Shown here: positions 25,772-36,093 of the stretch, in pieces
Layout: the number at the start of each line of letters is the position of its first letter
Numbering within the stretch: position 1 is the stretch's first letter
Source: Gammaproteobacteria bacterium
Lineage (GTDB): Bacteria; Pseudomonadota; Gammaproteobacteria; PIVX01
Length of the DNA: 64,000 nt
Reading direction: 5' to 3'
Assembly (NCBI GenBank): GCA_003353785.1
Contig: PIVX01000003.1
Location: 78,334 to 142,333, forward strand
Notes under the pieces: generated by a model
What the model was told of the DNA's origin: nothing
The model's database searches: none
What the model saw: only the letters and a program-made list of their open reading frames with translations
Position numbers and translations under genes: made by a program

Positions 25772-26488
25772 ATGGCTAAAGTAAATAAGTTAGAATTTTC
25801 AATTTATAGATATAATCCAGATGATGATAAATCAGTGTATATGCAGGATTATACTTTAGAATTTGATATTGAACAGAATCTGATGTTATTAGGAGCATTA
25901 GAAAGAATTAAAGATGAGTTAGATCCAACTTTATCTTTTAGAAGATCATGTAGAGAAGGTGTTTGTGGTTCGGATGCTATGAATATAAATGGTAAGAACG
26001 GCCTGGCTTGTATTACTCCAATATCTAGTTTACCTAGAAAAATAGCTATTAGACCATTGCCAGGATTACCAGTAGTTAGAGATCTAGTGGTAGATCTGGA
26101 GATTTTTTATAAGCAATATGCTAGGGTAAAACCATATTTGATTAATAGGCAGCCTACGCCAAAGAAAGAGAGGTTGCAGTCTCCTGAAGATAGAAAAAAA
26201 CTAAATGGTCATTATGAATGCATTTTATGTGGAGCATGTACTACTGCATGTCCTTCATTCTGGTGGAACCCGGATAAATTTGTTGGTCCTGCCGGTCTTC
26301 TACAGGCTAATAGGTTTATTGTCGATTCTAGAGATGATGCAGAATTAGAACGATTACAGGATTTGCAAGATCCTTTTAGTGTTTTTCGTTGTCGTACTAT
26401 TATGAATTGTGTAGAAGTTTGTCCGAAAAAATTAAATCCAACAAAAGCTATAAATAATATAAAGAAAGAAATGCTTAAGATTAAATAA
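25772..26488 (+). CDS. sdhB: Succinate dehydrogenase iron-sulfur subunit
   Basis: A 238-residue electron-transfer subunit. Three cluster motifs are present in order: SCREGVCGSD plus the later C in NGLAC for [2Fe-2S], CILCGACTTACP for [4Fe-4S], and CRTIMNCVEVCP for [3Fe-4S]. The length is normal for the family. It is followed after 7 bases by sucA, so sdh and suc genes form one block. Confidence 0.97.
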   Translation: MAKVNKLEFSIYRYNPDDDKSVYMQDYTLEFDIEQNLMLLGALERIKDELDPTLSFRRSCREGVCGSDAMNINGKNGLACITPISSLPRKIAIRPLPGLPVVRDLVVDLEIFYKQYARVKPYLINRQPTPKKERLQSPEDRKKLNGHYECILCGACTTACPSFWWNPDKFVGPAGLLQANRFIVDSRDDAELERLQDLQDPFSVFRCRTIMNCVEVCPKKLNPTKAINNIKKEMLKIK

Positions 26489-26495
26489 GAATAAA

Positions 26496-29276
26496 ATGTT
26501 TGAAAACAATTTAGAGTTGCAAAATAATAATTCACATTTGTCAGGCGATAATCAGAGATTCATTGAATGCTTATATGAAATATATTTATCAGATCCTAAT
26601 AGCCTTTCTGAACAATGGCTTGAATATTTTAAAAATATATCTGATGGTAAACAAGATATTTCTCACGCTAAAATAATTGATCAATTTAAAGGATTTACGT
26701 CATTAAATAGTAGTAATTCTGTAAAAGAAGAATCTGAAAACATGTCAATACTTCATGCAAAAATCACTAGATTAATCCATGCATATAGATTGCATGGCCA
26801 TCAACATGCTCAGCTTGATCCGCTTAATATAGCTGAGAGAAAGATAATTCCAGATCTTAATTTAGAACATTATGGGTTAAATAACAATTTAGATTCTAAA
26901 ATAGAAATTTCGACGAGCTTAATTTCATCCGGAAGTAGGGTTAGAGATTTATATGATGCTTTAATTCAGACTTACTCTAATACAATTGGAGTTGAATTTC
27001 TGCATATAACTGATAATGAGCAAACTGAATGGATTGAATCGAGTTTAGAAAAACCGCATGGTAAGCTAAAATTTTCTGTTGAAGAAAAGAAGTTTATTTT
27101 AAAACAATTGACTGCTGCTGAAGGGATGGAAAAATATTTAGGAACTAAATATGTTGGTCAAAAACGTTTTTCTCTTGAAGGAGGAGAATCATTAATCCCC
27201 GCTATGAATAATTTAATAGCAAGAGCAGGTAGTTTGGATGTTAAAGAAATCATTATTGGAATGGCACATCGTGGAAGATTAAACGTATTAGTGAATGTTT
27301 TAGGAAAAACTCCTGAATCATTATTTGAAGAGTTTGAAGGGAAATTTGAAAAAAATATTACTGGAGATGTAAAATATCACATGGGATTTTCAGCGGATGT
27401 TGAAGTACCTACTGGTCAGGTAGTACATCTTGGGCTCGCTTTTAATCCTTCACACTTAGAAATTATTTCTCCTGTTGTTGAAGGATCTGTCAGAGCTCGG
27501 CAAAGGAGAAGAGATGATTTAGATCAGCATCAAGTCGTTGTTCCTGTTTTAATCCATGGTGATGCGGCAATTGCAGGACAGGGAGTTGTGATGGAAACTA
27601 TGAATTTTTCTCAATCCAGAGGATATAGTGTAGGAGGAACGATCCATATTATTATCAATAATCAGATTGGGTTTACAACAAGTAATCCACTAGATGCACG
27701 TTCAACTTTATATTGTTCCGATATAGCTAAAGTAATTCAGGCTCCAATTTTTCATGTTAATGCTGATGATCCAGAAGCCGTTTTGTTTGTAACTAAGGTA
27801 GCCTTTGATTTCAGAATGAAATTTAATAAAGATGTTGTTATAGATCTAGTCTGCTATCGTAGGCATGGTCATAATGAAGCAGATGATCCTTCTGTTACTC
27901 AACCACAGATGTATAAAGCTATCAAATCAATAGAAACTACTAGAGCAAAATATGCGAAGAAATTGATAGATGAAAAAGTAATATCTGCATCCGAAGATAA
28001 AAAATTAATTAGTAAATATCGTGATGCTCTAGATCAGGGAGATTCTATAGTTAAGTCATTAGTATCTACATATGTAGATGAGAAGGCTCTAAATTGGGAG
28101 CCTTATCTTAATAAAACGTGGCAAGAGAAAGCTATTACGTCGATTGAAAAAACAGAGATATTCAAACTTTATAAGAAGTTAACAAATATTCCTAAAGATT
28201 TTGCACTGCATTCTGCTGCGAGTAAAATAATTCAGACTCGTATAGATATGTCTAAGGGTGATAAATTAATAGATTGGGGCTTTGCTGAAACTATGGCATA
28301 TGCTTCTTTGCTAGAAGATGGCTATGAGATCAGAATATCTGGCCAAGACAGTGGACGTGGGACTTTTTCACATAGGCATGCTGTTTTCCATGATATTAAT
28401 ACAGGTATGGAATATATTCCTTTGCAAGAGTTATCTACACAATTCACAGTTATTAATTCAGTTTTATCAGAAGAAGCAGTCTTAGCATTTGAATACGGTT
28501 TTGCTTTAGCAGATCCAAATGGGCTGGTTATCTGGGAAGCGCAGTTTGGTGATTTTGCTAACGGAGCTCAAGTAGTTATTGATCAATTTATTAGTTCAGG
28601 AGAGCAGAAATGGGGAAGATTATGTGGGTTAACTCTCTATTTGCCTCATGGGTTTGAAGGTCAAGGTCCTGAACATTCTTCTGCTAGACTAGAACGGTTT
28701 TTGCAACTATGTGCTCAAGATAATATTCAGGTTTGTGTGCCGACAACTCCATCACAAATGTTTCATCTAATCAGAAGACAGATGATACGTCCTTATCGTA
28801 AACCTTTAATAATTATGACTCCAAAGAGCTTATTAAGGCACAAGCTTGCAAAATCTACTATAGATGATTTAAGTAGTGGAAATTTTCAGTTAATTATTCC
28901 TGAAAATTTGATGAATTTTGATAAAGTTACTAAAGTTATTTTATGCTCAGGTAAGATCTACTATGATTTATATGAGCAGAGAGGAGATGTGGATACAATA
29001 GCTATATTAAGGATTGAACAATTATATCCATTTCCAACTGATAATTTGAAAAAATTACTGAATAAATATTCTGCGGTAAAAGATATAGTATGGTGTCAAG
29101 AAGAGCCTAAAAATCAGGGATCATGGAGTTTTATCTATAATTATTTAATAGAATGCATGTTACCAGGGCAAAGTTTAAAATATATTGGTCGAGAAATTTC
29201 AGCTGCACCAGCAGAAGGAAGTGTAAATCTTCATAAGAAAAGTCAGGAAGAAATAATTAGAGGTGCGCTTAGTTGA
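26496..29276 (+). CDS. sucA: 2-Oxoglutarate dehydrogenase E1 component
   Basis: A 926-residue thiamine-diphosphate enzyme that decarboxylates 2-oxoglutarate. Seen are the N-terminal peptide that binds E2 (YLSDPNSLSEQWLEYF), EGGESLIPAM, GMAHRGRLNVLVNVLGK, the ThDP fold GDAAIAGQGVV...NNQIGFTTS, CYRRHGHNEADDP, and the C-terminal FSHRHAVFHD and GQGPEHSSARLERF. The length is typical. It lies in the operon between sdhB and sucB, spaced 7 bases from each. Confidence 0.97.
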   Translation: MFENNLELQNNNSHLSGDNQRFIECLYEIYLSDPNSLSEQWLEYFKNISDGKQDISHAKIIDQFKGFTSLNSSNSVKEESENMSILHAKITRLIHAYRLHGHQHAQLDPLNIAERKIIPDLNLEHYGLNNNLDSKIEISTSLISSGSRVRDLYDALIQTYSNTIGVEFLHITDNEQTEWIESSLEKPHGKLKFSVEEKKFILKQLTAAEGMEKYLGTKYVGQKRFSLEGGESLIPAMNNLIARAGSLDVKEIIIGMAHRGRLNVLVNVLGKTPESLFEEFEGKFEKNITGDVKYHMGFSADVEVPTGQVVHLGLAFNPSHLEIISPVVEGSVRARQRRRDDLDQHQVVVPVLIHGDAAIAGQGVVMETMNFSQSRGYSVGGTIHIIINNQIGFTTSNPLDARSTLYCSDIAKVIQAPIFHVNADDPEAVLFVTKVAFDFRMKFNKDVVIDLVCYRRHGHNEADDPSVTQPQMYKAIKSIETTRAKYAKKLIDEKVISASEDKKLISKYRDALDQGDSIVKSLVSTYVDEKALNWEPYLNKTWQEKAITSIEKTEIFKLYKKLTNIPKDFALHSAASKIIQTRIDMSKGDKLIDWGFAETMAYASLLEDGYEIRISGQDSGRGTFSHRHAVFHDINTGMEYIPLQELSTQFTVINSVLSEEAVLAFEYGFALADPNGLVIWEAQFGDFANGAQVVIDQFISSGEQKWGRLCGLTLYLPHGFEGQGPEHSSARLERFLQLCAQDNIQVCVPTTPSQMFHLIRRQMIRPYRKPLIIMTPKSLLRHKLAKSTIDDLSSGNFQLIIPENLMNFDKVTKVILCSGKIYYDLYEQRGDVDTIAILRIEQLYPFPTDNLKKLLNKYSAVKDIVWCQEEPKNQGSWSFIYNYLIECMLPGQSLKYIGREISAAPAEGSVNLHKKSQEEIIRGALS

Positions 29277-29295
29277 ATAAGTAATGGGAATAAAT

Positions 29296-30498
29296 ATGTC
29301 TATACAAATAAAAGTACCAAGCCTTCCTGAATCAGTAGCAGATGCTACTGTTTTAGAATGGCATAAAAAAATTGGGGATTATGTAGAGCGGGATGAATCT
29401 TTAGTAGATTTGGAAACGGATAAAGTTGTTTTAGAAGTTCCAAGCCCTGATGGTGGCACATTAAAATCTATTGAAAAGGAAACTGGAGCAGTTGTCTTGG
29501 GAGGGACGTTGTTAGCAATTATTGAAAAAGGAGAACGAGTAAATATTGCAAATAAAGAAACTGATTCTAGCGTGGAAGATTCGAAGAGTAAAACTACGCA
29601 CGAAGATAATACCGATAAATTAAATCTTTCTCCTGCGGTAAGAAGAATTGTTTCTGAGCGAAGTATTGATATAACTAAAGTTACGGGAACTGGTAAGGAC
29701 GGTCGTATTCTTAAGCAAGATGTTTTGAATGCTTTAGATATTGATAATACTAAAGAGCAACAAACATCCTCTAATGATACAGTAGAGTTAAATGGGCATA
29801 GGATAGAAAAGAGAGTTCCCATGTCAAGGATGAGAGCAAAAATAGCGGAGAGATTATTACAATCTAAACAAAACACCGCTATGTTAACGACTTTTAATGA
29901 AGTCAATATGAAAGCCATTATGAAAGTCAGAGCGAAACATAAAGATGCATTTGAAAAGAAATATAATGTTAAATTAGGCTTTATGTCATTTTTTTCAAAA
30001 GCAGTTTGTAGCGCATTGAAAGAGTTTCCTGCCGTTAATGCTTCTATAGATGGGAATGATATTATATATCATGGTTATTATGATATTGGCATTGCTGTTT
30101 CAACAGAAAGGGGGTTGGTTGTTCCGGTAATAAGGAATGTTGATGCTTTATCTATGGATAAAATTGAAACTAGTATTATTGAGTATGCTACTAAAGCTCG
30201 TGAAAATAAAATTTCTATAGAAGATATGCAGGGAGGAACTTTTACTATTACTAATGGAGGAGTGTTTGGTTCTTTAATATCTACTCCAATAATTAATCCA
30301 CCACAAACCGCAATCTTAGGTATGCACAAGATTGAAGAAAGGCCAGTTGTTGAGAATGGTGAGATAGTAATTAGACCGATGATGTATGTAGCTCTTTCCT
30401 ACGATCATAGGCTAATTGATGGAAAAGACTCTGTACAGTTCTTAACATATATTAAAAAACATTTAGAAGATCCACTAAGTTTAATGTTAGGTTTATAA
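29296..30498 (+). CDS. sucB: Dihydrolipoyl succinyltransferase (2-oxoglutarate dehydrogenase E2)
   Basis: About 400 residues: an N-terminal lipoyl domain with the lipoylated lysine in [11 protein letters not shown], a peripheral-subunit-binding domain near residue 110 ([15 protein letters not shown]), and the catalytic acyltransferase domain ending in [17 protein letters not shown] with the active-site histidine and aspartate. ATG 29296 is chosen over 29284 because GGGA lies 7 bases before it and [13 protein letters not shown] is the normal N-terminus. The E3 gene is not in the window. Confidence 0.96.
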   Translation: MSIQIKVPSLPESVADATVLEWHKKIGDYVERDESLVDLETDKVVLEVPSPDGGTLKSIEKETGAVVLGGTLLAIIEKGERVNIANKETDSSVEDSKSKTTHEDNTDKLNLSPAVRRIVSERSIDITKVTGTGKDGRILKQDVLNALDIDNTKEQQTSSNDTVELNGHRIEKRVPMSRMRAKIAERLLQSKQNTAMLTTFNEVNMKAIMKVRAKHKDAFEKKYNVKLGFMSFFSKAVCSALKEFPAVNASIDGNDIIYHGYYDIGIAVSTERGLVVPVIRNVDALSMDKIETSIIEYATKARENKISIEDMQGGTFTITNGGVFGSLISTPIINPPQTAILGMHKIEERPVVENGEIVIRPMMYVALSYDHRLIDGKDSVQFLTYIKKHLEDPLSLMLGL

Positions 30499-30527
30499 TT
30501 AATACAGTTAATTAAATAAGGATTTAT

Positions 30528-31694
30528 ATGAATTTACATGAATATCAAGCGAAAAAAATATTTGCTGATTATGGCTTGCCAGTTCCAAATGGTATGGTTG
30601 TTGTAAATTCAGATGAAGTAATTAAAGTAATTAGTAAATATAAAACTTGTGATTTTGTTGTGAAGGCTCAAGTACATGCCGGCGGACGTGGTAAGGCTGG
30701 TGGGGTAAAGTTGGTAAGCTCTGAGGATGAAGTAATTGATACAGTCAATGCCTTCCTAGGACAGTATTTAGTTACTGTGCAGACGGATGCTAAAGGTCAA
30801 CCAATTAATCAAGTTTTGCTTGAAGAGAAATGTAAAATAAACCAGGAACTATATTTAAGTGCTGTGGTTGATAGAGCGTCAAAAAGAATTGTTGTTATGG
30901 TATCTACGGAGGGAGGGGTTGATATAGAAGAAGTTGCCAAAAATACCCCAGACAAAATATTTAAAATATATGTTGATCCATTGCTGGGAGTTATGCCTAA
31001 TCAGTCTAGAGAACTAGGTTTTAGTCTAGGGTTTACCAATGTTCAAATTAAGCAATTCAGTAAAATAATTATGGGTCTAATTAAAATGTTTAATGAGAAA
31101 GATCTATATCTAGTTGAAGTTAATCCATTAGTTATTGATGGGGATGATAATTTATTGTGTTTGGATGGTAAAATTAATGTGGATGATAATGCTTTATATC
31201 GTCAACCTGATATTAAGAAATTAAGAGATAAATCTCAAGAAGATGATAGAGTAAATAATGCTCATGATTGGGAGTTAAATTATATTCCTTTGAATGGAAA
31301 TATTGGTTGTATGGTAAATGGTGCCGGCCTTGCTATGGCAACTATGGATATTATTAAATTATATGGAGGTGATCCTGCTAATTTTTTAGATGTTGGGGGT
31401 AGTGCTACAAAAGAAAGAGTAACCGAAGCTTTAAAAATTATTTTGTCTGATGATAAAGTTGCAGGAATTTTAGTTAATATATTTGGTGGTATTGTTAGAT
31501 GTGATTTAATAGCTGATGGCATAATAGGAGCCGTACAAGAGGTATCAATTAATGTTCCACTCGTTGTTAGGCTTGAAGGTAATAATGCAGAATTAGCTGC
31601 AGAGAAACTTAATAATGCCGATTTAAATATAATATCGGCAAATAGTTTACAACAGGCTGCTAAAACTATAGTTGATAAGGTAGGTAAAGTATGA
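30528..31694 (+). CDS. sucC: Succinyl-CoA synthetase beta subunit
   Basis: A 388-residue ATP-grasp subunit that forms succinate and ATP or GTP from succinyl-CoA. It starts with [37 protein letters not shown] binds nucleotide, and [18 protein letters not shown] and [16 protein letters not shown] are conserved. The SD AAGGA lies before ATG. The last four bases overlap the sucD start (ATGA). Confidence 0.97.
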   Translation: MNLHEYQAKKIFADYGLPVPNGMVVVNSDEVIKVISKYKTCDFVVKAQVHAGGRGKAGGVKLVSSEDEVIDTVNAFLGQYLVTVQTDAKGQPINQVLLEEKCKINQELYLSAVVDRASKRIVVMVSTEGGVDIEEVAKNTPDKIFKIYVDPLLGVMPNQSRELGFSLGFTNVQIKQFSKIIMGLIKMFNEKDLYLVEVNPLVIDGDDNLLCLDGKINVDDNALYRQPDIKKLRDKSQEDDRVNNAHDWELNYIPLNGNIGCMVNGAGLAMATMDIIKLYGGDPANFLDVGGSATKERVTEALKIILSDDKVAGILVNIFGGIVRCDLIADGIIGAVQEVSINVPLVVRLEGNNAELAAEKLNNADLNIISANSLQQAAKTIVDKVGKV

Positions 31695-32566
31695 GTGTTT
31701 TGGTTGATAAGACAACTAGGGTTATTTGCCAAGGCTTTACTGGTAAACAAGGTACTTTTCATTCAGAGCAAGCTATAGCGTACGGAACTAATATGGTAGC
31801 TGGTGTTACTCCTGGGAAAGGAGGAACAACTCACTTAAATTTACCTGTATATAATACAGTGAAGGAAGCCGTTAATGAACAACAGGCTAATGCTTCGGTA
31901 ATATATGTTCCTGCTGCCTTTTGTATGGATTCAATTATTGAAGCAATAGATGCAGGGATAGAAGTTATTGTATGCATTACAGAGGGTATCCCAACACTGG
32001 ACATGCTCAGAGTAAAGTATTATTTAGAAACTCATGATAACACGATACTAATAGGTCCTAATTGTCCCGGTATTATTACACCATCGGAATGTAAAATAGG
32101 AATAATGCCAGGGGAGATCCATCAAGAAGGAAAAGTTGGTATTGTGTCTAGATCAGGAACATTAACTTATGAAGCAGTAAAGCAAACAACTGATTGTGGT
32201 CTTGGTCAGAGTACATGCATAGGAATAGGCGGAGATCCTATTCCTGGGATGAATTTTGTTGATGCAATTAAGTTATTTGAACAAGATCCAAAGACAGAGG
32301 CTATTGTAATGGTTGGGGAAATTGGAGGTAGTGCTGAAGAGGAAGCGGCAGAATTCATCAAGAATAAAATTACTAAGCCGGTTATTGCTTATATTGCTGG
32401 TGTGACAGCTCCTCCTGGAAAAAGAATGGGGCATGCTGGTGCTATTATTTCTGGAGGCAAAGGCACTGCTGAAGATAAATTTGCAGCTCTAGAAGAAGCT
32501 GGAGTGATTACGGTTAAATCGCCTGCTGATATAGGGAAAGCTGTTTTAGAAACATTAAATAGCTAA
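31691..32566 (+). CDS. sucD: Succinyl-CoA synthetase alpha subunit
   Basis: A 291-residue CoA-binding subunit carrying the phospho-histidine in [16 protein letters not shown]. Other signatures are [37 protein letters not shown] and [10 protein letters not shown]. It is translationally coupled to sucC and is the last gene of the sdhCDAB-sucABCD block. No strong terminator follows, only AT-rich sequence before a convergent orphan gene. Confidence 0.97.
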   Translation: MSVLVDKTTRVICQGFTGKQGTFHSEQAIAYGTNMVAGVTPGKGGTTHLNLPVYNTVKEAVNEQQANASVIYVPAAFCMDSIIEAIDAGIEVIVCITEGIPTLDMLRVKYYLETHDNTILIGPNCPGIITPSECKIGIMPGEIHQEGKVGIVSRSGTLTYEAVKQTTDCGLGQSTCIGIGGDPIPGMNFVDAIKLFEQDPKTEAIVMVGEIGGSAEEEAAEFIKNKITKPVIAYIAGVTAPPGKRMGHAGAIISGGKGTAEDKFAALEEAGVITVKSPADIGKAVLETLNS

Positions 32567-32650
32567 CAAATAAATTCATTATCAATAATACTATAATAAT
32601 ATTTACGTCTTGTTTTAAAATAAATAAAAATTTTATTTACTATATCTAAG

Positions 32651-33088
32651 TTAAGTATCGCAACGTATTTTTTCATCAAATGTTTTTACTATCTTAATCG
32701 TGAGATTGTTTTCAAATGGCCTAAAAATACATCTAGCTTCATGTCCTGATTTATTTGTAGCAGTACCACCAACTTGTTTTCTTTCTCTGATAAGTTCTCT
32801 CTCAACCCAGTTGTCTACATTATGGATATCACCTGAGGAGATCATAATTGGGAGACCTTCATTTTTATCACCTGTTTTTAGATCTCTGCTGCGTAATTGA
32901 AAATCAATTGGTTCGCCAGCAGAATTTGATATAATAATATCACGGTTTTTTGTTTCTTGTTGTTCAAGTTTTCTTTTATCTAAATGATGTTTAATTGCTG
33001 GAGCTACAACTACAGTTATTATTATCCCTATTAAGGTTAGAACAGCAATAGTTATTGCTTCTCCTTTGATAGTACTTTTTCTTAACAT
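32651..33088 (-). CDS. Membrane-anchored protein of unknown function
   Basis: The family is not recognised. The 145-residue product has an N-terminal membrane helix (residues 12-32, AITIAVLTLIGIIITVVVAP) and then a hydrophilic domain, probably periplasmic, with two cysteines near the end (C118 and C143) that could pair. The ATG follows AGAGGGAATTAAAT, a ribosome-binding context similar to those of the two secreted paralogues near 4.3 and 5.2 kb. It sits alone, between sucD and acnA. The reading frame, start signal and membrane segment make it a plausible real gene. Confidence 0.6.
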   Translation of the reverse strand: MLRKSTIKGEAITIAVLTLIGIIITVVVAPAIKHHLDKRKLEQQETKNRDIIISNSAGEPIDFQLRSRDLKTGDKNEGLPIMISSGDIHNVDNWVERELIRERKQVGGTATNKSGHEARCIFRPFENNLTIKIVKTFDEKIRCDT

Positions 33089-33363
33089 ATTTAATTCCCT
33101 CTAAATACATTATGGTTATATTGATTATATGTAAAATTTTGACAATAGTTTGTTAGTCAATAAGTGCTATATTGAATACTAAAAATGTAGGAAATAATTT
33201 ATAATTAATCAATATTTGTACTCCACACGTATCCTTTTTATAACATTAACGGTAAATTTAACTCTATACTGGTTAGTTAAATTTAGCTCTAGATATATTT
33301 AATTCAATATGATTATATTGTTTTACAGAATAATTGTGATATTAATGAAGCAATATTAGTAAG

Positions 33364-35979
33364 TTATTGACTTAAATGTTCTAAGACATAATTTAAAATA
33401 CCGTTTGCTCTAAAATATTCTATTTCTTTAGTAGAGTCTATTCTTGATAAGAGATTTATAGAGATATTTTTGCCATCGGGATAAGAAATCGTTGCTGATA
33501 GTATAGCTTTTGGTTCAGTTAATTGTTTTATTCCACTAATGCTAATTTTTTCTTCCCCTGATAGGTTAAGAGATTCCCTGTTATCTCCCTCGTTAAATTG
33601 TAGTGGTAACACTCCCATTCCTATGAGATTAGATCTATGAATTCTTTCGTAACCTTCAGCAATTATTGCTTTTATTCCAAGCATTCTGGTACCTTTTGCT
33701 GCCCAATCTCTAGATGAACCAGTACCATACTCTTTGCCTGATATAATAATAAGAGGAGTATCTTCATTTTTATATTTTTGTATAGCGTCATAGATACTCA
33801 TTGATTTTTTTGAAGGATAATGAATAGTGAATCCTCCTTCTTTTTCAGGCACCATTTCATTTCTAATTCTAATGTTGGAGAATGATGCTCTTACCATAAC
33901 CTCATGATTGCCTCTTCTGGTACCATATGAATTAAAATCCGGGACTTTAATTCCCTTCTCTTTTAAATAATCTCCTGTTGGGCTATGTTCTGGGATTGAG
34001 CCTGCTGGTGATATATGATCAGTTGTTATTGTATCGCCAAAAATAGCTAGAATATTAGCATTGGTGATATCATTAATTTCATGATGATCTAAGAAGGGTG
34101 GTTTTCTAATATAGGTTGAATTTGTATCCCAGTCATAAGTGGTAGAAGAGCCTCCTTGAAGATTTTTCCATTCCTTATCTCCATTAAATATATCTTTATA
34201 TTGTTCTATAAACATTTGTTTAGTAACTTGAGAAGAGTATTCAGATATTTCATTGTTATTTGGCCAAATATCTTTTAAAAATATTTCATTTCCGGATGGA
34301 TCCTTTCCTATTGGCTCAGAAGTTAAATCTATATTCATTGTTCCTGCTAATGCATAGGCAATTACTAATGGTGGAGAAGCTAACCAACTCATTTTAGTAT
34401 GTGGGCTTATTCTACCTGCGAAGTTTCTATTTCCTGATAATACAGAGCAAACCGTTAGGTTCTTTTCAACAATTTCTTGGTCTATATTCTCAGGGATAGG
34501 CCCAGAATTACCTATACATGTAGTGCATCCATAGCCAACTAGATTGAAACCAAGCTGATCAAGAAATTTTTGTAACCCTGTTTTTTCTAAATATTTGGTT
34601 ACGACTTTAGAACCTGGAGCAAGGGATGTTTTTACCCATTCTTTGGTCATTAGCCCTTTTTCTACAGCTTTTTTAGCCAATAGACCAGCTGCTAATAATA
34701 CGTGTGGGTTAGAGGTGTTAGTACAACTAGTGATGGCGGCTATAACTACAGAACCACTTTGTAAACCTTTATCTTTATCGAAGTTTATCTCATGCTCTTT
34801 AAATGCTTTGGGTAATTTATTTATATCCATTCTGTCTCGGGGACGAGCTGGCCCTGCTACAGAAGGTATTATTGTGTTTAAATCAATTTCTATAGTATCT
34901 GTGTAGGATATTGTTTTAGCTTCATCAAACCATAAGCCTTGTGCTTGTGTATATGCTTTCACCAAAGAACACAATTCATTGCTTCTACCGGTGAACGATA
35001 GGTAATCAATAGTTACCTGATCTATTGGAAAGTATCCACAGGTCGCCCCATACTCTGGCGACATATTGGATATTGTAGCTCGTTCGGCAAGTGAAATATT
35101 TTTAATTCCAGGGCCAAAGTATTCAACAAATTTGCCTACAACTCCATGTTTTCTGAGTTGTTGAGTTATAGTGAGCACTAGATCAGTTGCTGTAGTTCCT
35201 TGGTTTAGTTTACCAGTTAATTTTACACCTACAACGTCTGGTAGCATTAGTGGAATTGGTTGGCCAAGCATTGCTGATTCAGCTTCTATTCCACCTACTC
35301 CCCAGCCTAGGACGCCAAGACCGTTAATCATTGTAGTATGACTATCAGTTCCTACTAAGGTATCTGGAAAACTGATTAACTCTCCATTAATTTCTTTTTC
35401 CCAAACTACATTAGCAAAATACTCTAGGTTAACTTGATGGCATATTCCTGTTCCAGGAGGCACTACCCGTATGTTTTTGAAAGAGTTCTGGCTCCATTTT
35501 AATAGCTGATATCGTTCTTTATTTCTATCAATCTCTAGCTTAGTATTGAATTGCATAGCTGAATTTGTTCCAAATTTATCTACTTGAACTGAGTGATCAA
35601 TTACTAAATCAACAGGTATAACAGGGTTAACTAGTTTGGGATCAATATTTCTTTCAGCTAATTTAGTTCTCATAGCAGCTAGATCTACTACGGCTGGAAC
35701 TCCGGTAAAGTCTTGCATTAGTATTCTACTAGGATTGAAAAAAATTTCATTGTCTTTATTATTTCCATTGAACCATTCTTTAAAAGCGGCTAGATTATTA
35801 GGATTTTCAGTATCATAATTACGAATTAGATTTTCTAGGAGTATATTAAGACTATAAGGTAATTTATTTACATCAATACCTGTTTGTTGTCCAAGTAGTT
35901 GTAGATCATAGAATACATAATCTTTGTTATTGGTCGTAAAAGTATTTCTACAGATATTTTTTAGATCGAGTTTTTGCAT
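33364..35979 (-). CDS. acnA: Aconitate hydratase A
   Basis: An 871-residue aconitase/IRP1-type enzyme interconverting citrate and isocitrate with a [4Fe-4S] cluster. The cluster cysteines are visible in AAITSCTNTSNPHVLL and in GYGCTTCIGNSGP. The C-terminal swivel domain has SYGTRRGNHEVMVRA and GKEYGTGSSRDWAAKGT. The start ATG is preceded by AAGGAGGT, the best Shine-Dalgarno match in the window. It is divergent from murG. Confidence 0.97.
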   Translation of the reverse strand: MQKLDLKNICRNTFTTNNKDYVFYDLQLLGQQTGIDVNKLPYSLNILLENLIRNYDTENPNNLAAFKEWFNGNNKDNEIFFNPSRILMQDFTGVPAVVDLAAMRTKLAERNIDPKLVNPVIPVDLVIDHSVQVDKFGTNSAMQFNTKLEIDRNKERYQLLKWSQNSFKNIRVVPPGTGICHQVNLEYFANVVWEKEINGELISFPDTLVGTDSHTTMINGLGVLGWGVGGIEAESAMLGQPIPLMLPDVVGVKLTGKLNQGTTATDLVLTITQQLRKHGVVGKFVEYFGPGIKNISLAERATISNMSPEYGATCGYFPIDQVTIDYLSFTGRSNELCSLVKAYTQAQGLWFDEAKTISYTDTIEIDLNTIIPSVAGPARPRDRMDINKLPKAFKEHEINFDKDKGLQSGSVVIAAITSCTNTSNPHVLLAAGLLAKKAVEKGLMTKEWVKTSLAPGSKVVTKYLEKTGLQKFLDQLGFNLVGYGCTTCIGNSGPIPENIDQEIVEKNLTVCSVLSGNRNFAGRISPHTKMSWLASPPLVIAYALAGTMNIDLTSEPIGKDPSGNEIFLKDIWPNNNEISEYSSQVTKQMFIEQYKDIFNGDKEWKNLQGGSSTTYDWDTNSTYIRKPPFLDHHEINDITNANILAIFGDTITTDHISPAGSIPEHSPTGDYLKEKGIKVPDFNSYGTRRGNHEVMVRASFSNIRIRNEMVPEKEGGFTIHYPSKKSMSIYDAIQKYKNEDTPLIIISGKEYGTGSSRDWAAKGTRMLGIKAIIAEGYERIHRSNLIGMGVLPLQFNEGDNRESLNLSGEEKISISGIKQLTEPKAILSATISYPDGKNISINLLSRIDSTKEIEYFRANGILNYVLEHLSQ

Positions 35980-36001
35980 AAATTACCTCCTTGAGCATTT
36001 A

Positions 36002-36030
36002 AGTATAGCTTAAAATATATACAAAAACAA
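36002..36030 (-). promoter_or_regulatory. Probable promoter of acnA
   Basis: On the minus strand TTGTTT (36030-36025) and TATACT (36007-36002) are separated by 17 bases, about 25 bases before the acnA start codon. The -35 match is moderate. Confidence 0.45.
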
Positions 36031-36093
36031 TCTAACTCTTGTAAGAATATATTGGATAAATAATAATTTACTATTAGTTTCGATGGGTTTAAT

